Below are positions 1 through 8,029 of a DNA stretch of 64,000 nt, piece by piece (position 1 is the first letter of the stretch; each line of letters starts with the position of its first letter). The stretch covers positions 1 through 64,000 of the forward strand of contig DXFV01000029.1 in NCBI GenBank assembly GCA_019114265.1. The letters are read 5' to 3'. The translations under genes and the position numbers were made by a program. The notes beneath the pieces are model-generated. The model was not told where the DNA came from. It worked only from the letters and a program-made list of their open reading frames with translations, and ran no database searches. The DNA is from Anaerofilum faecale. GTDB lineage: Bacteria; Bacillota; Clostridia; Oscillospirales; Ruminococcaceae.

Positions 1-50
1 GGGGACTGAAAATCCCCGTGTCATTGGTTCGATTCCGATCGGAGGCACCA
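1..50 (+). tRNA. tRNA-Phe (GAA), 5' end outside the window
   Basis: The anticodon stem GGGGA/TCCCC encloses the loop CTGAAAA, giving anticodon GAA (Phe). A 5-nt variable region, a T-arm with TTCGATT and an acceptor strand ending in encoded ACCA follow. The 5' acceptor and D-arm lie before position 1. It heads a tandem tRNA cluster. Confidence 0.88.
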
Positions 51-55
51 TTTTT

Positions 56-131
56 GCGGGTTTAGCTCATCTGGTAGAGCGCCACCTTGCCAAGGTGGAG
101 GTAGCGAGTTCGAGCCTCGTAACCCGCTCCA
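56..131 (+). tRNA. tRNA-Gly (GCC)
   Basis: A 76-nt cloverleaf: acceptor GCGGGTT pairs with AACCCGC, discriminator T, encoded CCA. The anticodon loop TTGCCAA between CCACC and GGTGG gives GCC (Gly). It lies 5 nt after tRNA-Phe, probably in the same transcript. Confidence 0.95.
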
Positions 132-136
132 TTTGT

Positions 137-212
137 GGAAGTTTAGCTCAGCTGGGAGAGCATCTGCCTTACAAGCAGAGGGTCAGCGGTTCGAGCCCGT
201 TAACTTCCACCA
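137..212 (+). tRNA. tRNA-Val (TAC)
   Basis: A 76-nt cloverleaf: acceptor GGAAGTT pairs with AACTTCC, discriminator A, encoded CCA. The anticodon loop CTTACAA between TCTGC and GCAGA gives TAC (Val). Same cluster. Confidence 0.95.
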
Positions 213-216
213 ATAT

Positions 217-291
<75 letters not shown>

Positions 292-294
292 CAG

Positions 295-332
295 ATCCCC
301 GGATGCATGTTGCGTCCGGGGATTTTCTTTTT
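295..332 (+). terminator. Intrinsic terminator of the tRNA cluster
   Basis: A 12-bp stem (295-306 with 312-323, one G-T pair) with a 5-nt loop runs into TTTTCTTTTT, directly after tRNA-Cys. Confidence 0.9.
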
Positions 333-410
333 CGGAACGGGCCGGCAGCCGGAGGACAAATATCGGGAGCCCCGCCGGTCTGAGCGGCTTCGGCAGTGCC
401 GTTTGGCAAT

Positions 411-449
411 CAGAAAGGGGCGTGCCCTCCTGTGCGGAAGGTACGCCCC
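411..449 (-). terminator. Terminator downstream of bioB
   Basis: GGGGCGTGCC (417-426) pairs imperfectly with GGTACGCCCC (440-449). Read leftward the stem is followed by TTTCTG; read rightward by GGTTTTATTTG, so it may work in both directions. Between it and the tRNA terminator (333-410) nothing coding is seen. Confidence 0.6.
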
Positions 450-453
450 GGTT

Positions 454-1422
454 TTATTTGTCCCACAGCCGGGGACGGTATCCCAGCTCGTCCAGCAGCA
501 GCCTGTCGGTATGGATCGAGATGCCGGCGGTGGTCAGCATATCGCCCGAGATCGCCGCGTTGGCGCCGCCCGCAAAACAGGCGCGCCCCTTGTCTGCCAT
601 CAGCCCGCGCCCGCCGGCCAGACGGATGGAGGCGTCGGGCAGCAAAAAGCGATAGATGGCGATGATGCGCCGCTTTTCTGCGTCGGAAAGCGGCGGGTTG
701 TGCGCGTAGGGAGTGCCGGGAATGGGATTCAGAAAATTCACCGGCACCGATTTCACGCCCAGCTGCCGCAGCTCCAGCGCCATGTCGATGCGGTCGTCCA
801 TCGTCTCGCCCAGCCCCATGATGCCTCCGCTGCACACGCTCAGTCCGGCACGCCGCGCCGTCTGCAGGGCGGCGATCTTCTGGTCGGTGGTGTGGGTGGT
901 GCAGACGGAGGGGAAAAACCGGCGGGAGGACTCCAGATTGCAGTGCACCCGGCTGGCTCCGGCCTGTTTGATTTTGCGGAACTGCTCCTCCTCCAGCAGC
1001 CCGAAGGAGACGCACACCTCGATACCCACCTCCCGGCGCACCGCCCGGATGCTCTCACAGACGCGATCCACCTCGGCGTCGCTCAGCCGCTTGCCGGAAG
1101 TCACGATCGAATACCGCAGCACGCCCCGCTCGGCGTTGTATCGGGCCTGCCGCAGGATCTCCTCGGTGGACAGCAGCGGGTATTCCTCCACATGGGTGGG
1201 GTAATGCGCCGACTGGGCGCAGTATTTGCAGTCCTCGCTGCACCGGCCGCACTTGCCGTTCACGATGGTGCACAGGTCGAACGCATCGCCGCAGAAATGC
1301 CGCCGGATCTCATCGGCCGCCGCGCACAGCTCGTCCAGCGGCGCGGTGCACAGCCACTGTGCCTCGCTGCGGTCCAAAAGACCGCCGTTCAGCACCTTCT
1401 GCTTCAGCTCCTGCACATTCAT
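454..1422 (-). CDS. bioB: Biotin synthase
   Basis: Radical SAM enzyme that inserts sulfur into dethiobiotin, the last step of biotin synthesis. The 322-residue product has the cluster motif CxxxCxxC as CSEDCKYC near residue 45, followed by AQSAHY, and the conserved stretches NLESS and NFLNPIPGTP; length is normal for BioB. The ATG at 1420-1422 overlaps the bioY stop codon (ATGA), so the two are translationally coupled; an in-frame extension further upstream lies inside bioY and was not used. No bioA, bioD or bioF is present in the window, so with BioY the pair suggests vitamer uptake (biotin or dethiobiotin) more than full synthesis. Expected to be regulated by BirA through the bioY promoter. 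Confidence 0.95.
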   Translation of the reverse strand: MNVQELKQKVLNGGLLDRSEAQWLCTAPLDELCAAADEIRRHFCGDAFDLCTIVNGKCGRCSEDCKYCAQSAHYPTHVEEYPLLSTEEILRQARYNAERGVLRYSIVTSGKRLSDAEVDRVCESIRAVRREVGIEVCVSFGLLEEEQFRKIKQAGASRVHCNLESSRRFFPSVCTTHTTDQKIAALQTARRAGLSVCSGGIMGLGETMDDRIDMALELRQLGVKSVPVNFLNPIPGTPYAHNPPLSDAEKRRIIAIYRFLLPDASIRLAGGRGLMADKGRACFAGGANAAISGDMLTTAGISIHTDRLLLDELGYRPRLWDK

Positions 1423-1976
1423 GCCCGGGCCGCCTCCCCTCTGCGCAGCACCGGCGCCAACCGGCTGCCCAGCACAGCGGCCAGCACGCACTGCACCAGG
1501 TCTCCCGGCAGCACCGCCAGGAAACAGGTCACCGCCAGCGCGCGTGCGCCCACCGGGGTGTCCAGATAGAAGGTGCAGATCATCCAGTAGTAGACCGCGC
1601 CGATCACCAGGACCAGCGCCAGCCCAATCAGCGAAGCCGCCAGCAGCCGCTTCACCGAAGGGGCAGGGCTCTGCTCCGCGATGCGCCCGATCACCCATGC
1701 GCCGACGATAAAGGCCGGCAGATAGCCGAAGGTGGGATGGAAGATATAGGAGGGACCGCCGCCTGCGGTGAATACCGGGAAACCCACCAGCCCGATGATC
1801 ACATAACAGGCCACGCTGATGGCGCCGCGCCGGCTGCCCAGCAGGATACCGGCCAGTGCAGTGAACAGGAACTGCAGGGTGAAGGGGATCGCCGGCAGCG
1901 GGACCCGCAGAAAGGCGCCCACCGCCACCAGCGCTGCAAACAAAGCCGTTAAAACCAAATCACGTGTCTTTCTCAT
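1419..1976 (-). CDS. bioY: BioY, biotin-specific S component of an ECF transporter
   Basis: Integral membrane substrate-capture subunit for biotin that works with a shared energy-coupling module (EcfA, EcfA', EcfT), not seen in this window. The 185-residue protein has about six hydrophobic segments and the BioY signature region GGGPSYIFHPTFGYLPAF near residues 72-90. It is the first gene of bioY-bioB and overlaps bioB by 4 nt. Its start codon lies inside a perfect BirA-type inverted repeat, so promoter clearance and ribosome access would both be covered by bound BirA. Confidence 0.95.
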   Translation of the reverse strand: MRKTRDLVLTALFAALVAVGAFLRVPLPAIPFTLQFLFTALAGILLGSRRGAISVACYVIIGLVGFPVFTAGGGPSYIFHPTFGYLPAFIVGAWVIGRIAEQSPAPSVKRLLAASLIGLALVLVIGAVYYWMICTFYLDTPVGARALAVTCFLAVLPGDLVQCVLAAVLGSRLAPVLRRGEAARA

Positions 1977-2010
1977 TGTAAACCTGCTTTCGTTTTGAGT
2001 TTACAATGAG
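1972..2010. promoter_or_regulatory. BirA operator 1 at the bioY start
   Basis: A perfect 12-bp inverted repeat, CTCATTGTAAAC (1972-1983) and GTTTACAATGAG (1999-2010), with a 15-nt spacer. The core TTGTAAAC-N15-GTTTACAA is the classic Firmicutes BirA site. It overlaps the bioY -10 hexamer, transcription start, ribosome binding site and ATG. Confidence 0.9.
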
Positions 2011-2038
2011 GATACCACGCCGCACACAGGATTGTCAA
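2009..2038 (-). promoter_or_regulatory. Promoter of bioY-bioB
   Basis: On the minus strand TTGACA (2038-2033) is followed after 18 nt by TATCCT (2014-2009) with an upstream TGG extension. The -35 lies in the weaker BirA site and the -10 touches the perfect one. Confidence 0.75.
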
Positions 2039-2062
2039 TGCAAAAATCAATCAGATTTACAA
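2032..2062. promoter_or_regulatory. Second, imperfect BirA-type operator
   Basis: TTGTCAAT (2032-2039), 15 nt, ATTTACAA (2055-2062): same spacing as operator 1, arms 7/8 complementary. It covers the bioY -35 and sits immediately upstream of the birA -35, so it could link repression of the divergent promoters. Assignment is by spacing and partial identity only. Confidence 0.6.
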
Positions 2063-2065
2063 TCG

Positions 2066-2094
2066 TTTACAGCCCCGCACGGATATGGTATACT
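2066..2094 (+). promoter_or_regulatory. Promoter of birA
   Basis: TTTACA (2066-2071), 17-nt spacer, TATACT (2089-2094) with an extended TGG. Transcription would begin near 2101, at the Shine-Dalgarno AGGAGG, implying a very short leader. Confidence 0.75.
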
Positions 2095-2114
2095 GCACCC
2101 AGGAGGGATGGCCG

Positions 2115-3104
2115 ATGACAAAAGACGAAGTGCTCGCCATATTAAAAAAGGAGGGCGGATATGTGTCCGGCGCGGCCATCAGCCAGCAGCTGGGCATCAG
2201 CCGGGCGGCGGTGAATGCGGCGGTGAAGTCGCTGCGCGCACAGGGGTATCGGATCACCTCGGCCACCAACCGCGGCTATTGCCTGGCCCATTCGCCCAAC
2301 TGTCTGTCGGCCGGTGAACTGCGGGCCTTTCTGTCCGTCCGGCGGATGGAAACGGTGCTGTGTCTGGATACGGTGGATTCCACCAACAGCCGTCTGCGCC
2401 AGCTGGCCATCGAGGGAGCGCCGGCCGGGCAGGTGGTGCTGTCCAACAGCCAGACCGCCGGGCGGGGACGCCGGGGCCGCACCTTCTATTCCCCCCGCGA
2501 CACGGGACTGTATCTGTCGATGCTGCTGTGCCCGTCCGACGCCCCCGCCGCCACCGCGGCGCTCACCGCCTGGGCGGCCGTGTCGGTGTGCGACGCGGTG
2601 CAGGAGGTGTGCGGGGTGCGTCCGGGCATCAAATGGGTGAACGATCTGATCCTCTCCTCCCAAAAGGTGGGGGGCATCCTCACCGAGCTTTCGGTGGAAG
2701 CCGAGAGCGGCCATGTGCAGTATGTGGTGGTGGGGATTGGCTTGAACGTCAACACCATGCCGCAGGATCTCCCTGCCGAGGTGCGCGGACAGGCCACCTC
2801 GCTGGCGGCGGAGATCGGCCGCACCGTCCCCCGCGCCGAGCTGGCGGCGGCGCTGATCCGCCGTCTGGACCGCATGCGGGAGGATTGGCCGTCGCATATG
2901 GAGGAATACCGGCAGGCCTACCGGGCCGACAGCATCACGGTGGGCCGGGCGGTGTGCGTGCAGACGGCACAGGGGATGCAGAAGGGGACGGCCGAAGCCA
3001 TTCAGGAGGATTTCTCGCTGCTGGTGCGCCGTCCGGACGGCACGCCGATGGTGCTGAACAGCGGCGAGGTCAGCGTGCGCGGGCTGTGCGGCTATCTGGA
3101 CTGA
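2115..3104 (+). CDS. birA: BirA: biotin-protein ligase and biotin repressor
   Basis: Attaches biotin to biotin-dependent carboxylases and, in two-domain members, represses biotin genes when loaded with biotinyl-AMP. The 329-residue protein has an N-terminal winged helix (GAAISQQLGISRAAVNAAVKS, about residues 21-41), the ligase signature QTAGRGRRGR near residue 110, the KWVNDL motif near residue 175 and a C-terminal SH3-like domain. The HTH marks it as the regulatory class, matching the two operators next to it. The ATG at 2115 follows AGGAGG with 8-nt spacing; an in-frame ATG 10 codons earlier lies in the promoter and was rejected. Confidence 0.95.
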   Translation: MTKDEVLAILKKEGGYVSGAAISQQLGISRAAVNAAVKSLRAQGYRITSATNRGYCLAHSPNCLSAGELRAFLSVRRMETVLCLDTVDSTNSRLRQLAIEGAPAGQVVLSNSQTAGRGRRGRTFYSPRDTGLYLSMLLCPSDAPAATAALTAWAAVSVCDAVQEVCGVRPGIKWVNDLILSSQKVGGILTELSVEAESGHVQYVVVGIGLNVNTMPQDLPAEVRGQATSLAAEIGRTVPRAELAAALIRRLDRMREDWPSHMEEYRQAYRADSITVGRAVCVQTAQGMQKGTAEAIQEDFSLLVRRPDGTPMVLNSGEVSVRGLCGYLD

Positions 3105-3121
3105 AATGCGCGGGATACAGC

Positions 3122-3149
3122 AGAGGCGAGCGGGTTTCCGTTCGCCTCT
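3122..3149 (+). terminator. Hairpin after birA
   Basis: AGAGGCGAGCG (3122-3132) pairs with CGTTCGCCTCT (3139-3149), one mismatch. The tail ATTTGTG is T-poor, so termination strength is uncertain. Confidence 0.55.
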
Positions 3150-3198
3150 ATTTGTGAAAAGGATATTTTTGAAGCAAACCGCCGGCGCTGCGCCCGCT

Positions 3199-3270
3199 CG
3201 AACGCCTTCCCCAGCAGGGGAAGGTGCCCCGCTTTGCGGGGCGGATGAGGTCGAAGCTGCCCCGCCGCAC
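3199..3270 (+). repeat. Dispersed intergenic repeat, copy 1
   Basis: Two small hairpins in series, CTTCCCC/GGGGAAG and GCCCCGC/GCGGGGC, then GGATGAGGTCGAAGCT and CCCGCCGCAC. A near-identical copy is at 56977-57049. The remainder of the 3105-3429 gap holds the hairpin above and the yicC promoter; no gene is seen. Confidence 0.8.
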
Positions 3271-3344
3271 AGAGCCCGCCGCCCGTGTCAACCGCCCGCG
3301 GCAAACACAAACCCGTTCACCTCGGTGCTCTGCGGGGAGTACGC

Positions 3345-3373
3345 TTGCAATCTTCTGGCAAAACGTGTAAAAT
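3345..3373 (+). promoter_or_regulatory. Promoter of the yicC-remA-gmk cluster
   Basis: TTGCAA (3345-3350), 17-nt spacer, TAAAAT (3368-3373), about 50 nt before the yicC start. Confidence 0.65.
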
Positions 3374-3429
3374 GATACCTATATATGCGCTATGTGAATC
3401 CCCAACCAGGAAAGGACGATGACACCCAG

Positions 3430-4308
3430 ATGATCGCAAGTATGACCGGCTATGGCCGTGCCGAGGCCGTGCTGCACGGCCGCAGCATCGCCGTGGAGAT
3501 CAAGAGCGTAAATTCGCGCTATTTTGAATATTCTTCCCGCATGCCCCGCAGCTGCGCGTTTATGGACGACCGGCTGAAAAAACAGCTGGGCGCGTCCATC
3601 AGCCGCGGCAAGGTGGAGCTGAGCCTCACGTTGCAAGCGCTGGAAGCCGCCGACACGGTGGTGGAGGTGAACGCCGCGCTGGCCGCGAGCTACCGCAGCG
3701 CGCTGGCCCAGATCGGTTCCCAGCTGGGTTTGCAGGACGACACCACCGTGTCCACCCTGTCCCGCTTTGCGGACGTGCTGACGGTGCGCCGCGCCGAGAC
3801 CAACGAGGATGAGCTGTGGGGCGATGTGCAGACGGTGTGCGCCGCCGCGCTGGAGAAGTTCTGCGAGATGCGCCGGGTGGAGGGCGCCCGTCTGCAGGAG
3901 GACGTGTCCGCCCGCCTGTGCACCATCGAGGAGATGGTGGGCCGCATCGAGCAGCTGAGCGCCGGCCGGGTGTCGGCCTACACCGAGAAGCTCTATGCCC
4001 GCCTGCAGGAGCTGCTGGCAGACCGCGCGGTGGACGACAGCCGCATCCTCACCGAAGCGGCCATCTTTGCCGACAAGACGGCGGTGGACGAGGAGACGGT
4101 GCGCCTGCACAGCCACATCGCGCAGTACCGCGATATCCTCGCACTGTCCGAGCCGGTGGGCCGCAAGCTGGATTTCCTCACCCAGGAACTGAACCGCGAG
4201 ACCAACACCATCGGCTCCAAGGCGCAGGATCTGGAGATCACCCGCCTGGTGGTGGACATGAAGGCCGAGATCGAAAAGATCCGCGAGCAGATCCAGAACA
4301 TCGAATAA
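3430..4308 (+). CDS. yicC: YicC family endoribonuclease
   Basis: A 292-residue protein opening with the family hallmark MIASMTGYGRAE and followed by IEIKSVN-like VEIKSVNSRYFE. The C-terminus carries the conserved region GRKLDFLTQELNRETNTIGSK (the YicC/YloC signature, with DUF1732). Characterised YicC and B. subtilis YloC are RNA-cleaving enzymes; the substrate here is unknown. An in-frame ATG 15 codons upstream is less likely because homologues begin at MI(A/R)SMTGYG. The nearest SD-like GGAAAGGA is 14 nt upstream, somewhat far. First gene of the housekeeping run; yicC-remA-gmk order is a common Firmicutes arrangement. Confidence 0.92.
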   Translation: MIASMTGYGRAEAVLHGRSIAVEIKSVNSRYFEYSSRMPRSCAFMDDRLKKQLGASISRGKVELSLTLQALEAADTVVEVNAALAASYRSALAQIGSQLGLQDDTTVSTLSRFADVLTVRRAETNEDELWGDVQTVCAAALEKFCEMRRVEGARLQEDVSARLCTIEEMVGRIEQLSAGRVSAYTEKLYARLQELLADRAVDDSRILTEAAIFADKTAVDEETVRLHSHIAQYRDILALSEPVGRKLDFLTQELNRETNTIGSKAQDLEITRLVVDMKAEIEKIREQIQNIE

Positions 4309-4335
4309 CGGGGAACCCCCGGAAAGGAACCGCCC

Positions 4336-4608
4336 ATGAAACTCATCAACATCGGCTTCGGCAATCTGGTCAGCGCCGGGCGGCTGGTGGCGATCGTCAG
4401 CCCCGAATCGGCGCCCATCAAGCGCATCGTGCAGGACGCCCGGGAAAGCGGCCGCCTGATCGACGCCACCTACGGCCGCCGCACCCGCGCGGTGCTCATC
4501 ACCGACTCCGATCATGTGATCCTGTCGGCCATCCAGCCCGAAACGGTGGCCAACCGCATGACCGATACCGCACAAGACGAGGAACTGGAGGAGGAAGAAC
4601 ATGAATAA
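4336..4608 (+). CDS. remA: RemA family regulatory protein (DUF370)
   Basis: A 90-residue protein starting MKLINIGFGNLVSAGRLVA, the near-invariant N-terminus of RemA. In B. subtilis RemA is a DNA-binding activator of biofilm matrix and osmolyte genes; homologues are widespread in Firmicutes and the role here is not known. Conserved basic residues (KRIVQDARESGRLIDATYGRR, residues about 28-48) fit DNA contact. The acidic tail EDEELEEEEHE-like end is longer than usual. Overlaps the gmk start by 8 nt. Confidence 0.93.
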   Translation: MKLINIGFGNLVSAGRLVAIVSPESAPIKRIVQDARESGRLIDATYGRRTRAVLITDSDHVILSAIQPETVANRMTDTAQDEELEEEEHE

Positions 4609-5164
4609 GCAGCGCCATCTGGTGGTCATCTCCGGCCCCAGCGGCACCGGCAAGGACACGGTGGCCCAGCGCCTGATCCAGCTGCATCCCGAGATCGAGG
4701 TGTCTGTGTCGGCCACCAGCCGCGCGCCCCGTCCCGGCGAGCAGGAGGGCGTGAACTACTACTACATGACCCGCGAAAACTTCGAGGAGAAGATCGCTGC
4801 CGGGGAGATCCTCGAATACACCGAATACTGCGGCAACTACTACGGCACCCCGAAATCCGAGGTGGACCGCCGCATCGAGCGGGGCATCACGGTCATCCTG
4901 GTGATCGAGGTGGACGGCGCCGCCAATATGCGCCGCCTCTACCCCGACTGCAACACCATCTTCGTGCGCCCGCCCAGCTACGACGAGCTGGAGCGCCGTC
5001 TGCGCAGCCGCGGCACCGAGGACGAGGCGTCCATCCGCCGCCGCCTGTCCCGCGCGGTGGAGGAGATGGAGTATGCCGTGGATTACAGCAGCGTGGTGGT
5101 GAACGACACGGTGGACCAGTGCGCCGAGGAAATCTACCAGCTGATCTGCGAAGGGCTGAAATAA
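4601..5164 (+). CDS. gmk: Guanylate kinase
   Basis: Phosphorylates GMP to GDP. The 187-residue protein has the P-loop GPSGTGKDT at residues 12-20, the GMP-binding motif SATSRAPRPGEQEGVNYYY and the C-terminal arginine-rich lid RLRSRGTEDEASIRRRLSRA. Complete and of normal length. Overlaps remA by 8 nt. The next gene is priA after only 42 nt; rpoZ and coaBC, often found here, are missing. Confidence 0.96.
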   Translation: MNKQRHLVVISGPSGTGKDTVAQRLIQLHPEIEVSVSATSRAPRPGEQEGVNYYYMTRENFEEKIAAGEILEYTEYCGNYYGTPKSEVDRRIERGITVILVIEVDGAANMRRLYPDCNTIFVRPPSYDELERRLRSRGTEDEASIRRRLSRAVEEMEYAVDYSSVVVNDTVDQCAEEIYQLICEGLK

Positions 5165-5206
5165 CGCCGCCCTGTCTGTCGTATGATACATAAGGAGGTG
5201 GCGGGC

Positions 5207-7459
5207 ATGGTCCAAACGGCGCAGGTGGCGGTGAGCGGAGCAAATTTCAGCTTCGACCGTCTCTACACCTACCGTCTGCCCGCCGCGCTGTGCGGCAGGG
5301 TGTTTCCCGGCAGCATGGTGCTGGTCTCCTTCGGGCGCGCCAGCCGCGCCCGTATGGGGGTGGTGCTGGAGCTGCGCGAGGAGAAAGACGACCCCCGTTT
5401 CAAGGAAATATACGATGCTGCGCCGGAGTCCTCCCGCCTCACCGGCGAGCTGATGGAGCTGGTGCGCTTTCTCAAGGAGCGCACCTTCTGCACCTGGTAC
5501 GAGGCGGTGAAGGCGGTGATCCCCTACGGCGCGCAGTACAAAGCGGGCACCGAAAACGGACGCCCGGTGCTGAAAAAGGGCATCACCCGCCATACGGAGG
5601 ACGAATACACTCTTCCCGCACCGCTGCCCGAGAAACCCAAGCCGGGCAAAAAGCAGGCGCTGGCGGCTTCTGTGCTGGCGGACGGCCCCAAAACCGCCAG
5701 CCAGCTGGCCGCGCTGGGGATCAGCCGGCCGGTGCTGGAAAACATGTGCGCCAAAGGCCTGCTCACCCGCCGCAAGGTGGACCGCGCCACCGAGCTGTCG
5801 GCCCGGCCGCTGCCGCCTGCACAGCCGGTGGAGCTGTCGGCCGACCAGCAGGCGGTATACGAGGGTCTCGCCGCCCTGCTGGACGGCAAAGCGCACGCCG
5901 CTTTGCTGCACGGCGTCACCGGCAGCGGAAAGACCCTTGTATTTTTGCAGCTTCTGCGCCGCACACTGGAGCAGGGAAGAAGGGCGCTGGTGCTGGTGCC
6001 GGAGATTGGCCTCACGCCGCAGATGATCCTGCGCCTGCGCCAGCACTTCGGCAGCCGGGTGGCGGTGCAGCATTCCGCCCTCAGCAACACCGAGCGCCTC
6101 TTGCAGTGGAACGAGATCCAGAGCGGCGGCGCCGACATCGTGGTGGGCACCCGCAGCGCGATCTTCGCGCCGCTGGAGAACATCGGGCTCATCGTCATCG
6201 ACGAGGAACAGGAGCACACCTACCACTCGGAATCCAGCCCCCGCTATTCCGCCCACGAGGTAGCCAGCCAGCGCGCGGCGGCGCACGGCGCGCTGCTGCT
6301 GCTGGCAAGCGCCACCCCCAGCACCGAAACCTACTACGCCGCCCAGAGCGGGCGCATCCGGCTGTTCGAGCTGCCCCGCCGGTATGCCGGCACGCCGCTG
6401 CCGTCGGTGCGGCTGGTGGATATGCGGGCCGAGCTTTCGTCCGGCAACGCCACCAGCCTCAGCGCCGCATTGCGGGAGGAGCTGGCCGCCAACCTTGCGG
6501 CCGGGCAGCAGTCGATCCTGCTCCTCAATCGCCGCGGCTACCAGACGGTGGCCATGTGCACCGAGTGCGGCGAGGTGCTCAAATGCACCGGGTGCAGCGT
6601 GCCGATGGTCTACCACAAGGCGGAGGAAAAGCTGCTCTGCCACTACTGCGGCCACAGCATCCACCCCGCGCCCGCCCAGTGCCCGGCCTGCGGCGGACGG
6701 CTGCGCTACACCGGCTTCGGCACCCAGCGGGTGGAGGAGGAGCTGGAGGAGGCCTTCCCGTCCGCCCGCATTCTGCGGATGGACCTCGACACCACCGGCA
6801 AAAAGGATGCCCACGAGATCCTGCTGGGCCGCTTTGCCGCCGGGGAATACGACATCATGCTGGGCACTCAAATGGTGGCCAAGGGCCTCGACTTTGAAAA
6901 GGTGACGCTGGTGGGCGTTTTGGGCATCGACCAGATGCTGTTCGCGCAGGGCTTCCGTTCCTGTGAGACGGTGTTCAGCCTGGTCACCCAGGTGGTGGGC
7001 CGCAGCGGCCGCGCCGCCGCGCCGGGCCGCGCGCTCATCCAGACGGTGGACCCGGACAATCCGGTGCTCTGCCTGGCGGCCGCGCAGGATTACCCGGCCT
7101 TTTACCGGCAGGAGATCGCCTTCCGCCGGCTGAACCTGTACCCGCCCTTCTGCACCATCTGCATGGCGCTGTTCCACGGCGAGAAGGAGCACGAGACCCT
7201 TGCCGCCGCCGCGCGGTTCGGCGCGCTGCTGGCCCGGCTTGCGGCCAAAACGCCCGGCCTTCCGCTGCGCATCCTCGGCCCGGCCCCGATGGCGGTGGCG
7301 ATGGTGAACGGCCGCTATCGCTATAAGCTCACGATCAAATGCCGCGCCGGCAAACAGACGCGCGCTCTGCTGGCCGCCGCTCTCGACGCCTACACGAACG
7401 AGGGCCTTGCCGGCAAGGCATCGCTGGCGCTGGATTTTCATTCCGACGCCGATCTATAA
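5207..7459 (+). CDS. priA: Primosomal protein N' (replication restart helicase PriA)
   Basis: SF2 helicase that reloads the replisome at stalled forks. The 750-residue protein has an N-terminal DNA-binding domain, Walker A GVTGSGKT near residue 244, a motif II reading IDEEQEHTY (DEEQ, where E. coli and B. subtilis have DEEH), and an eight-cysteine zinc region between helicase lobes (CTECGEVLKCTGC, then CHYC and CPAC). C-terminal motifs LGTQMVAKGLDF and QVVGRSGR are intact. The ATG at 5207 has AAGGAGGTG 8 nt upstream; an in-frame ATG 8 codons earlier overlaps that ribosome binding site and was rejected. Confidence 0.96.
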   Translation: MVQTAQVAVSGANFSFDRLYTYRLPAALCGRVFPGSMVLVSFGRASRARMGVVLELREEKDDPRFKEIYDAAPESSRLTGELMELVRFLKERTFCTWYEAVKAVIPYGAQYKAGTENGRPVLKKGITRHTEDEYTLPAPLPEKPKPGKKQALAASVLADGPKTASQLAALGISRPVLENMCAKGLLTRRKVDRATELSARPLPPAQPVELSADQQAVYEGLAALLDGKAHAALLHGVTGSGKTLVFLQLLRRTLEQGRRALVLVPEIGLTPQMILRLRQHFGSRVAVQHSALSNTERLLQWNEIQSGGADIVVGTRSAIFAPLENIGLIVIDEEQEHTYHSESSPRYSAHEVASQRAAAHGALLLLASATPSTETYYAAQSGRIRLFELPRRYAGTPLPSVRLVDMRAELSSGNATSLSAALREELAANLAAGQQSILLLNRRGYQTVAMCTECGEVLKCTGCSVPMVYHKAEEKLLCHYCGHSIHPAPAQCPACGGRLRYTGFGTQRVEEELEEAFPSARILRMDLDTTGKKDAHEILLGRFAAGEYDIMLGTQMVAKGLDFEKVTLVGVLGIDQMLFAQGFRSCETVFSLVTQVVGRSGRAAAPGRALIQTVDPDNPVLCLAAAQDYPAFYRQEIAFRRLNLYPPFCTICMALFHGEKEHETLAAAARFGALLARLAAKTPGLPLRILGPAPMAVAMVNGRYRYKLTIKCRAGKQTRALLAAALDAYTNEGLAGKASLALDFHSDADL

Positions 7460-7506
7460 ACAGGGCGCCCGCCGCCCGCACACAGAAATTTTGGAGGTTT
7501 ACTGCT

Positions 7507-8028
7507 ATGGCACTTCGCAACATCGTACAGGACGGCGACCCCATCCTGAAAAAAGTCTGCCGCCCCGTCACCAAGTTCGACGACCGTCTGGGCCAGCTGC
7601 TGGACGACATGAAGGAGACCATGTGGCACGCCAACGGGCTGGGCCTGGCCGGCCCGCAGGTGGGCGTGATGCGCCGCGTGTTCGTCTGCCTGGACGACCG
7701 CGACCTGCCCGAGGACGGCGAGATCCCCGAGGGCTGGGAGCCCAAGTTCCTCGAGTTCGTCAATCCCCAGATCCTGGAGCAGGAGGGCGAGGTCACTCTG
7801 TACGAAGGCTGCCTGTCCTTCCCCGGCCACAACGGCGCCATCACCCGCCCGCAGAAGGTGAAAGCCCGCGCGCAGGACCGCCACGGCAACGTGTTCACCA
7901 TCGAGGCCGAGGATATGCTGGCCCGCTGCATCTGCCACGAGAACAACCATCTGGACGGCATCACCATCATGGATCTGGCCCAGAGCTTCTACGAGGACGA
8001 CTATCCCGAAGGGGAGGACGAGGAATAA
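7507..8028 (+). CDS. def: Peptide deformylase
   Basis: Removes the formyl group from nascent N-terminal methionine using a bound metal ion. The 173-residue protein has all three family motifs: GLGLAGPQVG (usual GxGxAAPQ, here Gly in the second Ala position), EGCLSFP with the metal-binding Cys, and HENNH within ICHENNHLDG (usual HExDH). The ATG at 7507 follows GGAGG with 9-nt spacing. Paired with fmt after 1 nt, the standard formylation/deformylation pair. Confidence 0.95.
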   Translation: MALRNIVQDGDPILKKVCRPVTKFDDRLGQLLDDMKETMWHANGLGLAGPQVGVMRRVFVCLDDRDLPEDGEIPEGWEPKFLEFVNPQILEQEGEVTLYEGCLSFPGHNGAITRPQKVKARAQDRHGNVFTIEAEDMLARCICHENNHLDGITIMDLAQSFYEDDYPEGEDEE

Positions 8029-8029
8029 G

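Noticed and set aside
4499..7441. Long antisense frame opposite gmk and priA
   Set aside because: Shadow of GC-rich coding; the Arg/Gly/Ala/His-rich product has no motif while both plus-strand genes are complete.
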